The notes below the pieces were generated by a model. The model had not been told where the DNA came from. It saw only the letters and a program-made list of their open reading frames with translations, and made no database searches. A DNA stretch of 64,000 nucleotides from Glaciecola nitratireducens FR1064 (GTDB lineage Bacteria > Pseudomonadota > Gammaproteobacteria > Enterobacterales > Alteromonadaceae), in NCBI RefSeq assembly GCF_000226565.1, contig NC_016041.1:4070230-4134229 (forward strand), in the 5' to 3' direction. The first letter of the stretch is position 1. Each line of letters opens with the position of its first letter. This document shows positions 41,278 to 53,576 of the stretch, piece by piece. The position numbers and the translations under genes were made by a program.

Positions 41278-42487
41278 AATGTTCAAGCTTTATATTAGCT
41301 TTGTTTTTAAAGTAATCGGTAATTTTTTGCATCGGCGCTCGCAGTCGTTCATGTGTGGTAATCACATAACCCTGCGTCACATCGTTACCGCCTCGATGAT
41401 TCACTAGTTTTTTGATGGCATACATTGAGATATCCAATGACTCTGCCACGGTGATAAATGTTCGCCTTAAGTCGTGACATGAAAATTGAACCTTTGACGC
41501 ATCCACGAGCTCTTTTAAAAGAAGATCAGTATGTTTTAAATATCCTGATTTCTTCGTGTAAAACACATAGTCATTCATACGTTCTGCATGTCGCTCTTTA
41601 AGGATTGCATACACGATATCGCTCATAGGCAATGTGAGAGGGTCTTTGTTCTTTGTATCTACAATATGGAAAGTGCGCTCATCAAAATTGACGTATTCCC
41701 ACTTTAGCGTTGCTGCTTCATTCTTACGAAGCCCTGTGAGCAACAAAAATACACAGTAGTCCATAAACACAGTTTTTTTATCTGAGATAGTTTCGTGTTT
41801 TACTCCTTGAATAGTGGCGTATAGCAACGGTAGCTGACTGTCGTTGATGATATTTTGTCTTCTTGGCTCTTTCGCCCACGCCTTCATGTGTCCTAGTCGC
41901 TCAATAGGGTTAACAGGAAACAAGCTATGACCATTTGAATCTTCATAGTTAAATTTTGCAAACTTAAAAATAGCGCTGACTACGCGTAGACAAACATTTG
42001 CATAAGATGGACTCTTTCGACTTAAAATATCATTGTGCTTTGCCAGTACCATGTCTTTATTAATGTCTGACAGCCTTTTATTCATCCAATCCTTAAGCTC
42101 ACCCTTAAAGTACATTTCATATTGTTGGTATGTATTGGGGTTAAGATTGCATTTGACGCGCTTATAATCCTGATATGCATCATGCAAGGTTAATTGAGAA
42201 ACGGCATCACGTTGTCGATTCGCAATTGGATCCTCTCCTGTCGCAATCTCGCCTAAATACTTCAAAGCTTCTTTACGTGCCATCTCAACGGTAATTTCTG
42301 GATATCTTCCAAGCGTTATGCGTTTAAGCTTTTTGTGAATGCGCTTCTCAAGGATAAATGCTCTGCTACCTCCCTGAGTCACGCGCAAAGCAAAACCTTT
42401 TAACACGCTGTCTCGATAAAACGCCTGCCCTTTTTCAGGTAGCGAAACGTGGTCAACAAACGATTTAGTTATTTTAAATGTAGACAC
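41255..42487 (-). CDS. P4-type tyrosine integrase
   Basis: The 410-residue protein starts at GTG inside the element's right repeat. The N-terminus has the P4-integrase DUF4102 pattern (GFALRVTQGGSRAFILEKRI, KRITLGRYPEITVEMARKEA). The catalytic domain contains LLTGLRKNEAATLKWEYVNF (Arg), SCHDLRRTFITVAESLDISM (His-x2-Arg) and VTQGYVI (Tyr) after KKLVNHRGGNDV. The frame is intact. It would catalyse integration and excision at the flanking repeats. Confidence 0.95.
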   Translation of the reverse strand: MSTFKITKSFVDHVSLPEKGQAFYRDSVLKGFALRVTQGGSRAFILEKRIHKKLKRITLGRYPEITVEMARKEALKYLGEIATGEDPIANRQRDAVSQLTLHDAYQDYKRVKCNLNPNTYQQYEMYFKGELKDWMNKRLSDINKDMVLAKHNDILSRKSPSYANVCLRVVSAIFKFAKFNYEDSNGHSLFPVNPIERLGHMKAWAKEPRRQNIINDSQLPLLYATIQGVKHETISDKKTVFMDYCVFLLLTGLRKNEAATLKWEYVNFDERTFHIVDTKNKDPLTLPMSDIVYAILKERHAERMNDYVFYTKKSGYLKHTDLLLKELVDASKVQFSCHDLRRTFITVAESLDISMYAIKKLVNHRGGNDVTQGYVITTHERLRAPMQKITDYFKNKANIKLEHYGADKAH

Positions 42488-42496
42488 TATGTAGTC
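42468..42496 (+). repeat. right end (att) repeat of the integrative element
   Basis: GTTATTTTAAATGTAGAC, then AC, then TATGTAGTC; it spans the GTG start of the integrase. It matches the left copy at 35204-35232 (17 of 19 in the core). Confidence 0.6.
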
Positions 42497-42815
42497 ACGA
42501 AAGTTAAAACAAGGTGAAACAGATTAAAACGAGAAAGGGGTTTAATGTCAATTAAAATAAGGATTTAAGGGTATTTTAAAAGTTAGTCAAACTTGTTAAA
42601 ACAGATAGAAATAAAACAACCTATTACCCAACAAACTTCCAGGTATGATGATGACGTATTTGGCTCGTTATACCTATTATAATCCATATCTAAAATCCCT
42701 TTAGTTTGGCTCCAGAACGCGACCAAATTGATTGCCGTTGAATTTTCCTTATTCACTCACTGTACCAAAGTACGGAATTTTTGCAAAGTATTGGTCTTTA
42801 CCGGAATTGTCGCTT
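42497..42815. other. putative attI region of the integron
   Basis: This 320 bp AT-rich stretch lies between the integrative element and intI, where attI and the cassette promoter should be. ACCCAAC at 42626-42632 (GTTGGGT on the minus strand) fits the RYYYAAC/GTTRRRY core exactly and faces the cassette side. The accessory integrase sites of attI cannot be recognised by eye, so this is a candidate only. No gene is present. Confidence 0.35.
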
Positions 42816-42835
42816 TACTGTAAACATCAACAGTC
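42816..42835 (+). promoter_or_regulatory. LexA (SOS) box upstream of intI
   Basis: TACTGTAAACATCAACAGTC contains CTGT-N8-ACAG, an exact match to the gammaproteobacterial LexA half-site pattern, 24 bp before the intI ATG and near the expected promoter. Integron integrases are known to be induced by the SOS response through LexA. Confidence 0.85.
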
Positions 42836-42859
42836 ACTTTTGCTGTAAAGGAATATTGC

Positions 42860-43706
42860 ATGAATAAACAATTTTTCGCGTTTGTTGAAGAACATATGTA
42901 TATCAAGCGTTATGCAAAAAGGTCGCTGCTAATACTCAATCTATTGCATTAAATGCGATAAGCTCCTTGTATAAAGAGATCATTAAACACCCCCTTTCAC
43001 TTAATTTGAAGTTTGTTAAAAGTGATTGGCAAGCGAAACTCCCAACTGTATTAACCGTCCCTGAAATACATCAGTTGTTTGCACCAATAAACATACATTA
43101 TAAATTACCGGCAGCCTTGTTGTATGGGAGTGGACTACACATAATGGAATGTTTGCGACGAAGAGCCCTTGACATTGATTTTTATTTCAAAAACATTCGT
43201 GTTTGGGATAGGAAAGGGGGATAGGCACCGCATAGTAACCTTGGCTGAAGAATTAATGAGTCCTTTGCGTTCCCAAAATCAATTGATTAATCATTATCCA
43301 TCCCTTGACTGCGGCAATTCAACTTACGATGGCGTATATGTGCCCTTAGGTTTGCGTAATAAGTCTCCAAATAGTCGATTCACAATTGGTTGGCACTATC
43401 TATTCCCGTCTAAAACGCTTTCTGTTGACTCAGAATCCAAATTTATATCAGGGCAACATATAGATGAGTCGAGCTTAAGGAAGGCTACAACAGCGGCTCA
43501 AATAGCAGCAAAAATCGATAAGAAGATTGGTCAACACCTTAATACTCTCGTTTGCGACTCATCTTCTACGAAATGGCTCTGATATAAGACCGGTGCAAGA
43601 TCAATTAGGCCATGCAGATTTGCGCACGACTCAGATTTATACACATATTTTACAGCGAGGAGGGAATGCAGTGACCAGTCCTTTGAAGAATCTTTTTTTA
43701 CAGTAA
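42860..43706 (+). pseudogene. intI: integron integrase remnant
   Basis: The ATG follows AAAGGA. The frame reads MNKQFFAFVEEHMYIKRYAK, then loses roughly 40 codons and shifts; the next frame has AANTQSIALNAISSLYKEII and VLTVPEIHQLF. A shift at a G-run near 43220 (KGG to KGDRHRIVTLAEEL) and another near 43565 follow. The end is intact in sequence: [43 protein letters not shown], with the catalytic His/Arg/Tyr region. The integron-specific insert region is recognisable. The enzyme must be inactive. Direction opposite to the cassettes is the normal integron layout. Confidence 0.9.
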
Positions 43707-43742
43707 ACATTTAGATCAAAGGTTTTAGAGGTATGGCAAAAG

Positions 43743-43758
43743 TGTTTCACATGAAACA
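43743..43758. promoter_or_regulatory. parS-like site
   Basis: TGTTTCACATGAAACA matches the ParB site consensus TGTTTCACGTGAAACA except for one base. It lies 8 kb from parAB and about 12 kb from oriC, between the intI remnant and the atp terminator, where origin-proximal parS sites are common. Confidence 0.8.
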
Positions 43759-43785
43759 AAAAACCCAGCGCTAAGCTGGGTTTTT
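43758..43785. terminator. terminator of the atp operon
   Basis: AAAAAACCCAGC-GCTAA-GCTGGGTTTTT: an 8-11 bp stem with A and T runs, 25 bp beyond the atpC stop. It can work in both directions and would also stop transcription from intI. Confidence 0.9.
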
Positions 43786-43809
43786 AAATCATTGTAATAC
43801 TAACTTACT

Positions 43810-44223
43810 TTACTTGCGCAATTTTTGAATCAATCTTAACTGTGCAATAGCTTCTGCAAGCTCAATAGCTGCTTCAGCGTAGTCGAAGTCTGCACCGCCT
43901 TTAGCGATGGTTTCTTCCGCATGCTTCTTAGCATCTTCAGCCGCTTGTTCGTCCAAATCTTCTGCACGAACAGCGGTGTCAGCTAGAACTGTAATACTGC
44001 CAGGTTGCACTTCTAAAATGCCGCCAGCGATATAAATCAGCTCTTCATCACCATACTGTTTAACTACTCTAACCATGCCAGGTCGTAAGCCAGTTATCAA
44101 AGGAGCGTGACCAGGATGAATACCTAGCTCACCTTCGCTACCTGTGATTTGAACTGTTTCAACGAGACCAGAGAAAATCTCTACTTCTGCGCTTACTACA
44201 TCCAAATGTACTGTCATTGCCAT
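43810..44223 (-). CDS. atpC: ATP synthase F1 subunit epsilon
   Basis: The 137-residue protein has the usual N-terminal beta-sandwich ([40 protein letters not shown]) and a C-terminal helical hairpin (about residues 90-137). It is part of the central stalk and restrains ATP hydrolysis. It is the last gene of the atp operon, 52 bp after atpD, followed by a strong terminator. Confidence 0.97.
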   Translation of the reverse strand: MAMTVHLDVVSAEVEIFSGLVETVQITGSEGELGIHPGHAPLITGLRPGMVRVVKQYGDEELIYIAGGILEVQPGSITVLADTAVRAEDLDEQAAEDAKKHAEETIAKGGADFDYAEAAIELAEAIAQLRLIQKLRK

Positions 44224-44275
44224 GGGGTCTCCTTTAAGGCAGCTTTCGCTGCACTATAAGTAATAAGCTAGAAGC

Positions 44276-45676
<1,401 letters not shown>

Positions 45677-45714
45677 CTAAAATATGTTCTTTACCTAAAT
45701 AGCTCGTAGCGCGC

Positions 45715-46575
45715 TTAAACTGCAGCGGCACCGCCAACAATCTCACTAATTTCTTGCGTAATCGCTGCTTGACGAGCCTTGTTGTATACCAATTGCAAAT
45801 CATCAATTAGGTCTCCGGCATTGTCTGTAGCAGCTTTCATTGCAACCATTCTTGCGGCTTGCTCTGATGCTACGTTTTCAACAACACCTTGATAGACCTG
45901 AGATTCAATGTAGCGAACCATTAATTGTTCCAAAATCTGCTTTGGATCGGGTTCGTAAATGTAATCCCAACGATGTTTTAATGCTTTATCTTCTGATTTA
46001 GGCAAAGGCAACAATTGATTGACCACGGGTTCTTGAGTCATGGTGTTAACGAAATCATTGTAAACTAAGAAAACTCTATCTAGCTTACCTTCGTCGTATG
46101 CATTTAGCATAACACGCACAATACCAACTACGTCTTGAACACTTGGTTTATCACCTATACCTGATTCGGCTGCCATGACGTTACCGCCAAAACGACCAAA
46201 AAAGGCACAAGCTTTAGCACCCAACGCTGCAAAATGGATATTTACGTCTTTCTCTTTCCATTTCTTCGCGTCTTTTGCGACCACTTTAAATTCATTGGTA
46301 TTTAACCCACCACAAAGACCACGATCTGTAGAAATAACAATGTACCCTACATTTTTGACTTCTCGCTCTTCCAAATAGGGATGGCGATATTCCAAATTAC
46401 CGTTAGCAATGTGACCAATCACTTTTAGCATATTTTGTGCATATGGACGGCCTGTGGCCATACGTTCCTGGGCCTTCTTCATTTTCGAAGCCGCTACCAT
46501 TTCCATAGCACTGGTAATTTTTTGAGTATTTTTAATACTCCCAATCTTACCTTTTATCTCTTTTCCGCTAGCCAT
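45715..46575 (-). CDS. atpG: ATP synthase F1 subunit gamma
   Basis: The 286-residue protein begins [20 protein letters not shown] and ends in the conserved helix [20 protein letters not shown] followed by [19 protein letters not shown]. Both helices form the rotating coiled coil inside the alpha3-beta3 ring. [13 protein letters not shown] is the conserved Rossmann-like part. Normal length and position. Confidence 0.98.
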   Translation of the reverse strand: MASGKEIKGKIGSIKNTQKITSAMEMVAASKMKKAQERMATGRPYAQNMLKVIGHIANGNLEYRHPYLEEREVKNVGYIVISTDRGLCGGLNTNEFKVVAKDAKKWKEKDVNIHFAALGAKACAFFGRFGGNVMAAESGIGDKPSVQDVVGIVRVMLNAYDEGKLDRVFLVYNDFVNTMTQEPVVNQLLPLPKSEDKALKHRWDYIYEPDPKQILEQLMVRYIESQVYQGVVENVASEQAARMVAMKAATDNAGDLIDDLQLVYNKARQAAITQEISEIVGGAAAV

Positions 46576-46644
46576 GACACTTTCTCCAATTACTAAACGA
46601 TGTGCCCCAACTTTGGTTAATTAAAACCTGTTGAGGCATATTGA

Positions 46645-48186
46645 TTACCACGTTTGTGTTGATTTAAACGTATCAAACGCTTGTTTCAACTGTGATTCAA
46701 TATCATCGTTGTAGTTACCAGTTTCATTGATTGTGTTCATGAGCTCGGTTTTTTCGCTGGTCATGTACGAGTGAAGGGCTGCTTCAAAATCAAGAACCTT
46801 GTTTAGTTCTATATCTTTCAAGAAACCTTTTTCAGCTGCGAACAAAGAAACAGCCATTTCTGCAACCGATAACGGTGCATACTGGTTCTGCTTCATAAGC
46901 TCCATTACACGTTCACCATGTTCTAGCTGCTCACGAGTAGCATCATCAAGATCAGATGCAAACTGAGAGAACGCCGCTAATTCACGGTATTGTGCAAGTG
47001 CTAAACGAATACCGCCGCCTAGCTTTTTAACAATCTTGGTTTGAGCAGCACCACCAACACGAGATACTGAAATACCGGCGTTAACAGCTGGGCGAATACC
47101 CGCGTTAAACAAGTCACTTTCTAAGAAAATCTGACCATCGGTAATTGAGATTACGTTAGTTGGTACGAATGCCGAAACGTCACCAGCTTGTGTTTCAATG
47201 ATTGGTAATGCAGTTAATGAACCTGTTTTACCCTTCACTTCACCATTTGTGTATTTTTCAACATAGTTGGCGTTTACACGTGCTGCGCGCTCTAACAATC
47301 TTGAGTGCAAATAGAATACGTCACCTGGATATGCTTCACGACCTGGTGGACGCTTCAATAGTAGTGATACTTGACGGTATGCTACGGCTTGCTTTGACAA
47401 GTCATCATATACGATAAGTGCATCTTCACCGCGGTCACGGAAATATTCACCCATTGTACAACCTGAATAAGGTGCCAAGTATTGTAATGCTGCTGATTCT
47501 GAAGCAGAGGCTGCAACGATAATGGTGTGAGCCATCGCGCCGTGCTCTTCTAACTTACGAACCACGTTAGCGATAGTCGATGCTTTCTGACCGATTGCTA
47601 CGTATACGCATTTAATGCCCGTACCTTTTTGATTGATGATTGCATCAATCGCAAGTGCAGTTTTACCTGTCTGACGGTCACCGATAACCAACTCACGCTG
47701 GCCGCGACCGATTGGGATCATTGAGTCAACTGACTTATAGCCCGTTTGTACTGGTTGATCTACTGATTGACGCTCGATAACGCCTGGTGCAATTTTCTCA
47801 ACAGGTTCATAACCTGCCGCTTCAATTGCGCCTTTACCATCGATTGGTGCACCTAGCGTGTTTACAACACGACCTAATAGACCTGGGCCTACTGGTACTT
47901 CTAAGATACGACCAGAAGACTGCACTTTCATGCCTTCTTGCAAATCGGCGTATGGACCCATTACTACCGCACCAACTGAATCTCGTTCAAGGTTCAATGC
48001 GATTGCGTAACGACTGCCTGGAAGTTCGATCATCTCACCTTGCATAACATCGGCTAGGCCGTGTACGCGAATGATGCCGTCAGATACACTAACGATCGTT
48101 CCTTCATTTCGAGCTTCACTTACTACACTAAACTGTTCAATACGACTCTTGATCAGTTCTGCAATTTCAGTGGAATTAAGTTGCAT
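46645..48186 (-). CDS. atpA: ATP synthase F1 subunit alpha
   Basis: The 513-residue protein has the nucleotide-binding loop GDRQTGKT (about residue 169), the opening [19 protein letters not shown], and [20 protein letters not shown]. It provides the noncatalytic nucleotide sites. Length is the usual 513. It follows atpH by 14 bp. Confidence 0.98.
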   Translation of the reverse strand: MQLNSTEIAELIKSRIEQFSVVSEARNEGTIVSVSDGIIRVHGLADVMQGEMIELPGSRYAIALNLERDSVGAVVMGPYADLQEGMKVQSSGRILEVPVGPGLLGRVVNTLGAPIDGKGAIEAAGYEPVEKIAPGVIERQSVDQPVQTGYKSVDSMIPIGRGQRELVIGDRQTGKTALAIDAIINQKGTGIKCVYVAIGQKASTIANVVRKLEEHGAMAHTIIVAASASESAALQYLAPYSGCTMGEYFRDRGEDALIVYDDLSKQAVAYRQVSLLLKRPPGREAYPGDVFYLHSRLLERAARVNANYVEKYTNGEVKGKTGSLTALPIIETQAGDVSAFVPTNVISITDGQIFLESDLFNAGIRPAVNAGISVSRVGGAAQTKIVKKLGGGIRLALAQYRELAAFSQFASDLDDATREQLEHGERVMELMKQNQYAPLSVAEMAVSLFAAEKGFLKDIELNKVLDFEAALHSYMTSEKTELMNTINETGNYNDDIESQLKQAFDTFKSTQTW

Positions 48187-48200
48187 GCTCTTTATCCCCT

Positions 48201-48734
48201 TTATGCTTGCAACGCGTCTGAAAGACGGTTCAATTTAGAATTTACGGAACCATCTATCACTGTATCGCCGGCCTTTATAATGACACCAGCGACCAATGCA
48301 GGATCCACGTTACATATAAGCTTCACTTTACGTGCTAATCTTTTCTCTAGCGCCGCACTCATTTTATCTAGCTGTTCACTCGACAGTTCAATGGCAGAAG
48401 TAACATCTACATCAATCTCTTTGTCGTAGTCCGCCTTAAAGACGTTAAACTGTTTCGATATATCAGGCAGAACCGATAGACGATTATTTTCAGCCAAAAC
48501 TCTTATAAAGTTCTGACCATGAGTGTTGAGTTGTTCACCACAAACGCCTACAAATACTTCAGCAAGTTTCTCAGCAGCTAACGCGCTGGTTAACACGCTG
48601 CGGATGGTGTCGTTTACTGCGACCTCACCTGCAAAGGCCAACATTTCTTGCCAATTTGCGATGTCCGTGTTCTCAACCGCGAAATCAAAAGCGGCTTTGG
48701 CGTAAGGGCGAGCTACGGTTGTCAATTCAGACAT
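48201..48734 (-). CDS. atpH: ATP synthase F1 subunit delta
   Basis: The 177-residue protein matches the delta/OSCP family: [20 protein letters not shown] at the start and [26 protein letters not shown] near the end. It links the peripheral stalk to the top of F1. It lies 12 bp after atpF. Confidence 0.97.
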   Translation of the reverse strand: MSELTTVARPYAKAAFDFAVENTDIANWQEMLAFAGEVAVNDTIRSVLTSALAAEKLAEVFVGVCGEQLNTHGQNFIRVLAENNRLSVLPDISKQFNVFKADYDKEIDVDVTSAIELSSEQLDKMSAALEKRLARKVKLICNVDPALVAGVIIKAGDTVIDGSVNSKLNRLSDALQA

Positions 48735-48746
48735 TGCTCATCTCCC

Positions 48747-49217
48747 TTATAGCTCAGCGACAAGTTTTTCAACAATGTCGTTCTGTGCCTGTGCATCGAT
48801 TTCACGTCCTAGAATTTTTTCGGCACCAGATATAGCTAAAATAGCCACCTGTTTACGTAAATCTTCTTTAACGCGATTACGCTCAGCTTCGATTTCTGTA
48901 TGACCTTGAGCGATGATTTTCTCACGCTCCGCATGTCCACGCTGTGTTTCTTCCTCAACAAGTTGATTCGCGCGTTTCTTTGCCTGGTCTACAATTTCAG
49001 CAGCCTGTGCTTTCGCCTCTTTTAACTGGTCAGTCGCTTTCGCTTGAGCCAGTTCTAGGTCTTTAGCTGCGCGTTCAGAAGCGGCTAAACCATCAGCGAT
49101 GATTTTTTGGCGTTCTTCAATTGCTGCCATCAACGGCGGCCATACATATTTCATGCAGAACCACACAAACACAGCAAATGCGACTAACTGACCTATAAGA
49201 GTGAAATTCATGTTCAT
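48747..49217 (-). CDS. atpF: ATP synthase F0 subunit b
   Basis: The 156-residue protein has one N-terminal membrane helix ([20 protein letters not shown]) and then a long charged coiled coil to the C-terminus. It forms the peripheral stalk as a dimer. The length equals that of the E. coli subunit. RBS GGAGG upstream. Confidence 0.98.
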   Translation of the reverse strand: MNMNFTLIGQLVAFAVFVWFCMKYVWPPLMAAIEERQKIIADGLAASERAAKDLELAQAKATDQLKEAKAQAAEIVDQAKKRANQLVEEETQRGHAEREKIIAQGHTEIEAERNRVKEDLRKQVAILAISGAEKILGREIDAQAQNDIVEKLVAEL

Positions 49218-49263
49218 TTCGACTCCTCCTCTATTAAATTCGCTAAACTAAAATTAGTATTAA

Positions 49264-49491
<228 letters not shown>

Positions 49492-49553
49492 TTATCTCCG
49501 AGTTTTAGTTAAAGTTTAAAGTTAAAAAAATAAAATGTTGTTAAACGCTTTTC

Positions 49554-50390
<837 letters not shown>

Positions 50391-50443
50391 TCAACCCAAA
50401 TTGTATAATTTAAAAATTGTTACATGGTAACGCCTGCCGGTCT

Positions 50444-50860
50444 TTAAGACATTCGGCTTAGACGGTACATGGCAAACCATTGGCTTACCATTGCTACTGC
50501 ATACGCACCCATCAAAGGAAAAGGCGGTGCATTTAGTTGAGAAAATGCAATAGCAAAAAATATAGCAGTTAAAGCCAGTTTTATTTTTAAACCTTGGCTA
50601 AAACTCTGCACAACGAGCTTACTTTTCGTTGCGCCTGCATATCGGAATGACCAATAAGCAAAAAAACTATGCGGTATTATAAATGATAGTGCGCCGAAAA
50701 CTGTTGCTACTGTATATTCAGGTTTTAAAATTAACACTATCACTACTAAAACAAGTGATGATATACATTGCGCAAAAATCCCTTTTTTGGCTACTTTTTT
50801 TCCGTTGTCGGCCAAATTCAAAAGCATTCTCACAGGCGTCAGTCGATCATAAAAATACAT
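50444..50860 (-). CDS. atpI: ATP synthase accessory protein I
   Basis: I give the ATG at 50860 (MYFYDRLTPVRMLLN); an ATG ten codons later (MLLNLADNGKKVAKKG) is as likely because a good promoter ends at about 50881 and leaves a short leader for the earlier one. The roughly 139-residue product has four hydrophobic helices and the AtpI-like pattern FIIPHSFFAYWSFRYAGATK. AtpI helps ring assembly and is not essential. It is the first gene of the atp operon. Confidence 0.85.
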   Translation of the reverse strand: MYFYDRLTPVRMLLNLADNGKKVAKKGIFAQCISSLVLVVIVLILKPEYTVATVFGALSFIIPHSFFAYWSFRYAGATKSKLVVQSFSQGLKIKLALTAIFFAIAFSQLNAPPFPLMGAYAVAMVSQWFAMYRLSRMS

Positions 50861-50880
50861 ACCTAATGAAAGGCGGCATG

Positions 50881-50908
50881 AGTATACTGTTATGACAGAA
50901 AAATTCAA
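50881..50908 (-). promoter_or_regulatory. probable sigma70 promoter of the atp operon
   Basis: On the minus strand TTGAAT, a 16 bp spacer, then TATACT, with the predicted transcription start at about 50873, just before atpI. It lies after the parB terminator. Confidence 0.6.
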
Positions 50909-50977
50909 CTAATTCGCAATTTTTTCCCTTTCGTGGTGCACTTTTAGCACCGAAATGGGCAACATGTTGAACATCGC

Positions 50978-51004
50978 AAAAAAAACCGAACTGATTGTCA
51001 GTTT
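50978..51004 (-). terminator. terminator after parB
   Basis: On the minus strand AAACTGA-CAA-TCAGTT, CGG and a run of eight T directly after the parB stop codon. It separates parAB from the atp promoter. Confidence 0.75.
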
Positions 51005-51916
51005 TTACTGTTGTTCCAAGGCCATTTTTTGCAATATCCCATCGAGTTGTTCTAAGTCACTAAAGTTGATGACTAGTTTTCCCTTACCTTTGTGATTATG
51101 TGCAATCTGAACATGTGTACCGAAATTTTCTGAAAGTGACGTTTCTAACCGTTTAACGTCTGGGTCGATTTTTGTTTCTTTTTTATCTTTTTCTGGCTGT
51201 GGATTGTCAATTTCAGATTGCGTCTTTTTCACCAAATTTTCTGTTTCTCTGACCGTTAGGCCTTTATCAGCAACCAGTTTTGCGGTGTCTGATTGAACAT
51301 TTCCGTCTAATGATAACAATGCTCGTGCGTGACCCATATCGATATCACCATATTCAAGCAAACGTTTAACATCGTCTTGTAAGCTGTTCAAACGCATTAA
51401 ATTGGTAACAGTCGTTCTTGATTTACCGACCGCATCGGCTACTTGCTGATGAGTTAAATTAAATTCAACCATGAGACGGTCTAAGGCTTGTGCCTCTTCC
51501 ATTGCATTAAGGTCTTCACGCTGAATATTTTCTATTAGCGCTATTGCTACAGCGGCATCATCAGGAACGTCTTTGATCAAACAGGGCATAACTTCAAGCT
51601 TGGCTATCTGAGCCGCTCTCCATCTGCGTTCGCCCGCGATAATTTCGTATTTTTTATTGTCAATTTGACGCACAACGATAGGTTGAATAATGCCTTGTGA
51701 ACGAATGGAAGCAGCCAGTTCTTCAAGCGCTTCAGGTGACATATCTTTTCTAGGTTGATATTTGCCTGGCTGCATAAATTCGATGGGAATATTTTTTAAT
51801 TCACTTTGTTCACCTGAGGTGTTATCCGCATCCTGCCTTTGCTTGTCTGCATGGCTGCGACTCGTTGCGAGTAGCGCATCTAAGCCTCTACCTAAGCCTT
51901 TATTCTTTGGTGACAT
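51005..51916 (-). CDS. parB: chromosome partition protein ParB
   Basis: The 303-residue protein starts KNKGLGRGLDALLATSRSHA. It contains the CTP-binding GERRWRAAQIAKL motif and the helix-turn-helix around LTHQQVADAVGKSRTTVTNL that reads parS. The C-terminal dimer domain follows. It spreads from parS and with ParA segregates the origin. A parS-like site lies at 43743. It follows parA by 105 bp. Confidence 0.97.
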   Translation of the reverse strand: MSPKNKGLGRGLDALLATSRSHADKQRQDADNTSGEQSELKNIPIEFMQPGKYQPRKDMSPEALEELAASIRSQGIIQPIVVRQIDNKKYEIIAGERRWRAAQIAKLEVMPCLIKDVPDDAAVAIALIENIQREDLNAMEEAQALDRLMVEFNLTHQQVADAVGKSRTTVTNLMRLNSLQDDVKRLLEYGDIDMGHARALLSLDGNVQSDTAKLVADKGLTVRETENLVKKTQSEIDNPQPEKDKKETKIDPDVKRLETSLSENFGTHVQIAHNHKGKGKLVINFSDLEQLDGILQKMALEQQ

Positions 51917-52021
51917 CCTAACCTCTGATATTTCTTTGTGGCCTAATTGACGCCACTCTAAATTTAATGTTTTTAATGTCGGGACACTAAGCGTAAGTGA
52001 GTTCTCACTTACTTATATTTA

Positions 52022-52792
52022 CTACTTAGCAACTCGTCGACGCAAAATCTCACCGGCCAAAGCCAAATAAGCCTTAGCACCCGTTGAAGATTTATCGTAA
52101 TACATGGCGGGAGTACCAAAACTGGGTGCCTCGGCCAAGCGAACATTACGCGGGATCACGGTGCGGTAAACTTGGTCACCAAAATGACGTTTCAATTGTT
52201 CTGATACATCATTGGCTAATCTATTTCGCGGGTCGTACATCGTTCGAAGTACGCCTTCAATTTTCAAATTGGGATTAACTACCGACGCTAGTTTTTGGAT
52301 TGTATCCATCAGCGCAGTTAAACCTTCCAGCGCATAATACTCGCACTGCATGGGCACAAGGACTGAATCTGAAGCGGCCATTGCATTGACCGTAAGTTGG
52401 TTCAAGGAAGGTGGGCAGTCAATAAAAATATAATCATAGTCATCTTGGACGCTTTCAAGCGCTCTGCGCAATCTTAGCTCGCGTGCAAATACTTCCATTA
52501 ATTTAATCTCAGCAGCGGTGATGTCTGAATTGCCTGCAATTAAATCGTATTTCCCAGCAGTGTTCTTGATAATGACGTCTTTGGCTGGTACATCCTCAAT
52601 GAGCAATTCATAGCAGGTATTTTCAACATCGTACTTGTCAACTCCGCTACCCATCGTAGCGTTGCCTTGTGGATCAAGGTCAATGAGCAGTACTCTACGT
52701 TTTGTCGCCGCCATCGACGCAGCAACGTTAACCGCAGTTGTTGTTTTACCAACACCACCTTTTTGATTCGCGATAGAAATGACTTTCGCCAA
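52022..52792 (-). CDS. parA: chromosome partition ATPase ParA
   Basis: The 256-residue protein carries the deviant Walker A motif KGGVGKTT at residues 11-18, the Walker B DYIFIDCPPSLNQL, and LMDTIQKLASVVNPNLKIEG. It is the short, chromosomal Soj type without an HTH extension. It precedes parB and follows rsmG by 121 bp. Confidence 0.97.
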   Translation of the reverse strand: MAKVISIANQKGGVGKTTTAVNVAASMAATKRRVLLIDLDPQGNATMGSGVDKYDVENTCYELLIEDVPAKDVIIKNTAGKYDLIAGNSDITAAEIKLMEVFARELRLRRALESVQDDYDYIFIDCPPSLNQLTVNAMAASDSVLVPMQCEYYALEGLTALMDTIQKLASVVNPNLKIEGVLRTMYDPRNRLANDVSEQLKRHFGDQVYRTVIPRNVRLAEAPSFGTPAMYYDKSSTGAKAYLALAGEILRRRVAK

Positions 52793-52913
52793 AATAAATT
52801 CCGTTAGTTATGAGTTGAAAACGACTGTGATTAAGCCACATTTCATTTTAGATTATTTTACATACTTGTTTTTTATAAAAATAATATTTCTTGGTAGCTA
52901 GTGGGGAATTAAG

Positions 52914-53576
52914 CTAGTTAGATATTTTTTTTACTTTAATCAAGTGTCGCTCACCTTGCAAATTTGGCACCGCAAGGTTAACACAATCTACCACTGTAAA
53001 GCCTGTAGGAATTTCGTCAAGTTCAAGTTGATTAACTTGCCCTTTTAATGCCAAAAATAATCCATTTTCATCTGTCATATTTTGGCACCAATGCAGCATA
53101 TCTTTAAGTGATGCAAAGGCTCTACTCAATACGCCGTCAAATGGTTCGGCTATTTCAAGATCTTCGACACGAATCTGCATTGCAGTCACGTTGCTCATTT
53201 TTAGTTCATACAAACTTTGTTTTATAAAGCGAACGCGTTTACCCAAACTATCTATCAGTAAAAACGTTTTATCTGGGTTCATTATTGCTAAGGGAATACC
53301 GGGTAAACCGGGTCCTGTGCCTACATCGACAAAGTGACTACCCTGTAAGTGTGGCGAAACAACAATTGAATCAAAAATATGTTTAATCAACATATCTTGC
53401 GGGTTTCTTACGGAGGTTAAATTATACGTTTTATTCCACTTGTCGATGAGCAGCACATAATTGATGAGTTGCTGTTTTTGTAATTCAGAAATAGAAAATT
53501 CTAAATTTACAGCTACTTTGTCAAACGAAGCTGACAACGCATCAAATAGCGGCGATGATGTATTAGTCAAATTCAT
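52914..53576 (-). CDS. rsmG: 16S rRNA (guanine527-N7)-methyltransferase
   Basis: The 220-residue protein has the SAM-binding stretch HFVDVGTGPGLPGIPLAIMN and the family signature NKTYNLTSVRNPQDMLIKHI, then FDSIVVSP. The start overlaps the mnmG stop (TAATG), the usual mnmG-rsmG coupling. Confidence 0.97.
   Translation of the reverse strand: MNLTNTSSPLFDALSASFDKVAVNLEFSISELQKQQLINYVLLIDKWNKTYNLTSVRNPQDMLIKHIFDSIVVSPHLQGSHFVDVGTGPGLPGIPLAIMNPDKTFLLIDSLGKRVRFIKQSLYELKMSNVTAMQIRVEDLEIAEPFDGVLSRAFASLKDMLHWCQNMTDENGLFLALKGQVNQLELDEIPTGFTVVDCVNLAVPNLQGERHLIKVKKISN

Larger units (their letters stand above)
35204..42496. mobile_element. 7.3 kb integrative element with HUH replication protein
   Basis: Bounded by 28 bp imperfect direct repeats (35204-35232 and 42468-42496). 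It carries, from right to left, a P4-type tyrosine integrase, a 274-residue unknown protein, an AlpA/excisionase-like HTH, a 95-residue unknown protein, a phage-gpA-type HUH replication protein, and a two-gene cargo (FN3 lipoprotein and pectate-lyase-like protein). The integrase lies at one end beside the repeat, as usual. It lacks capsid genes and looks like a replicative integrative element or satellite. It separates intI from the cassettes. Confidence 0.72.
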
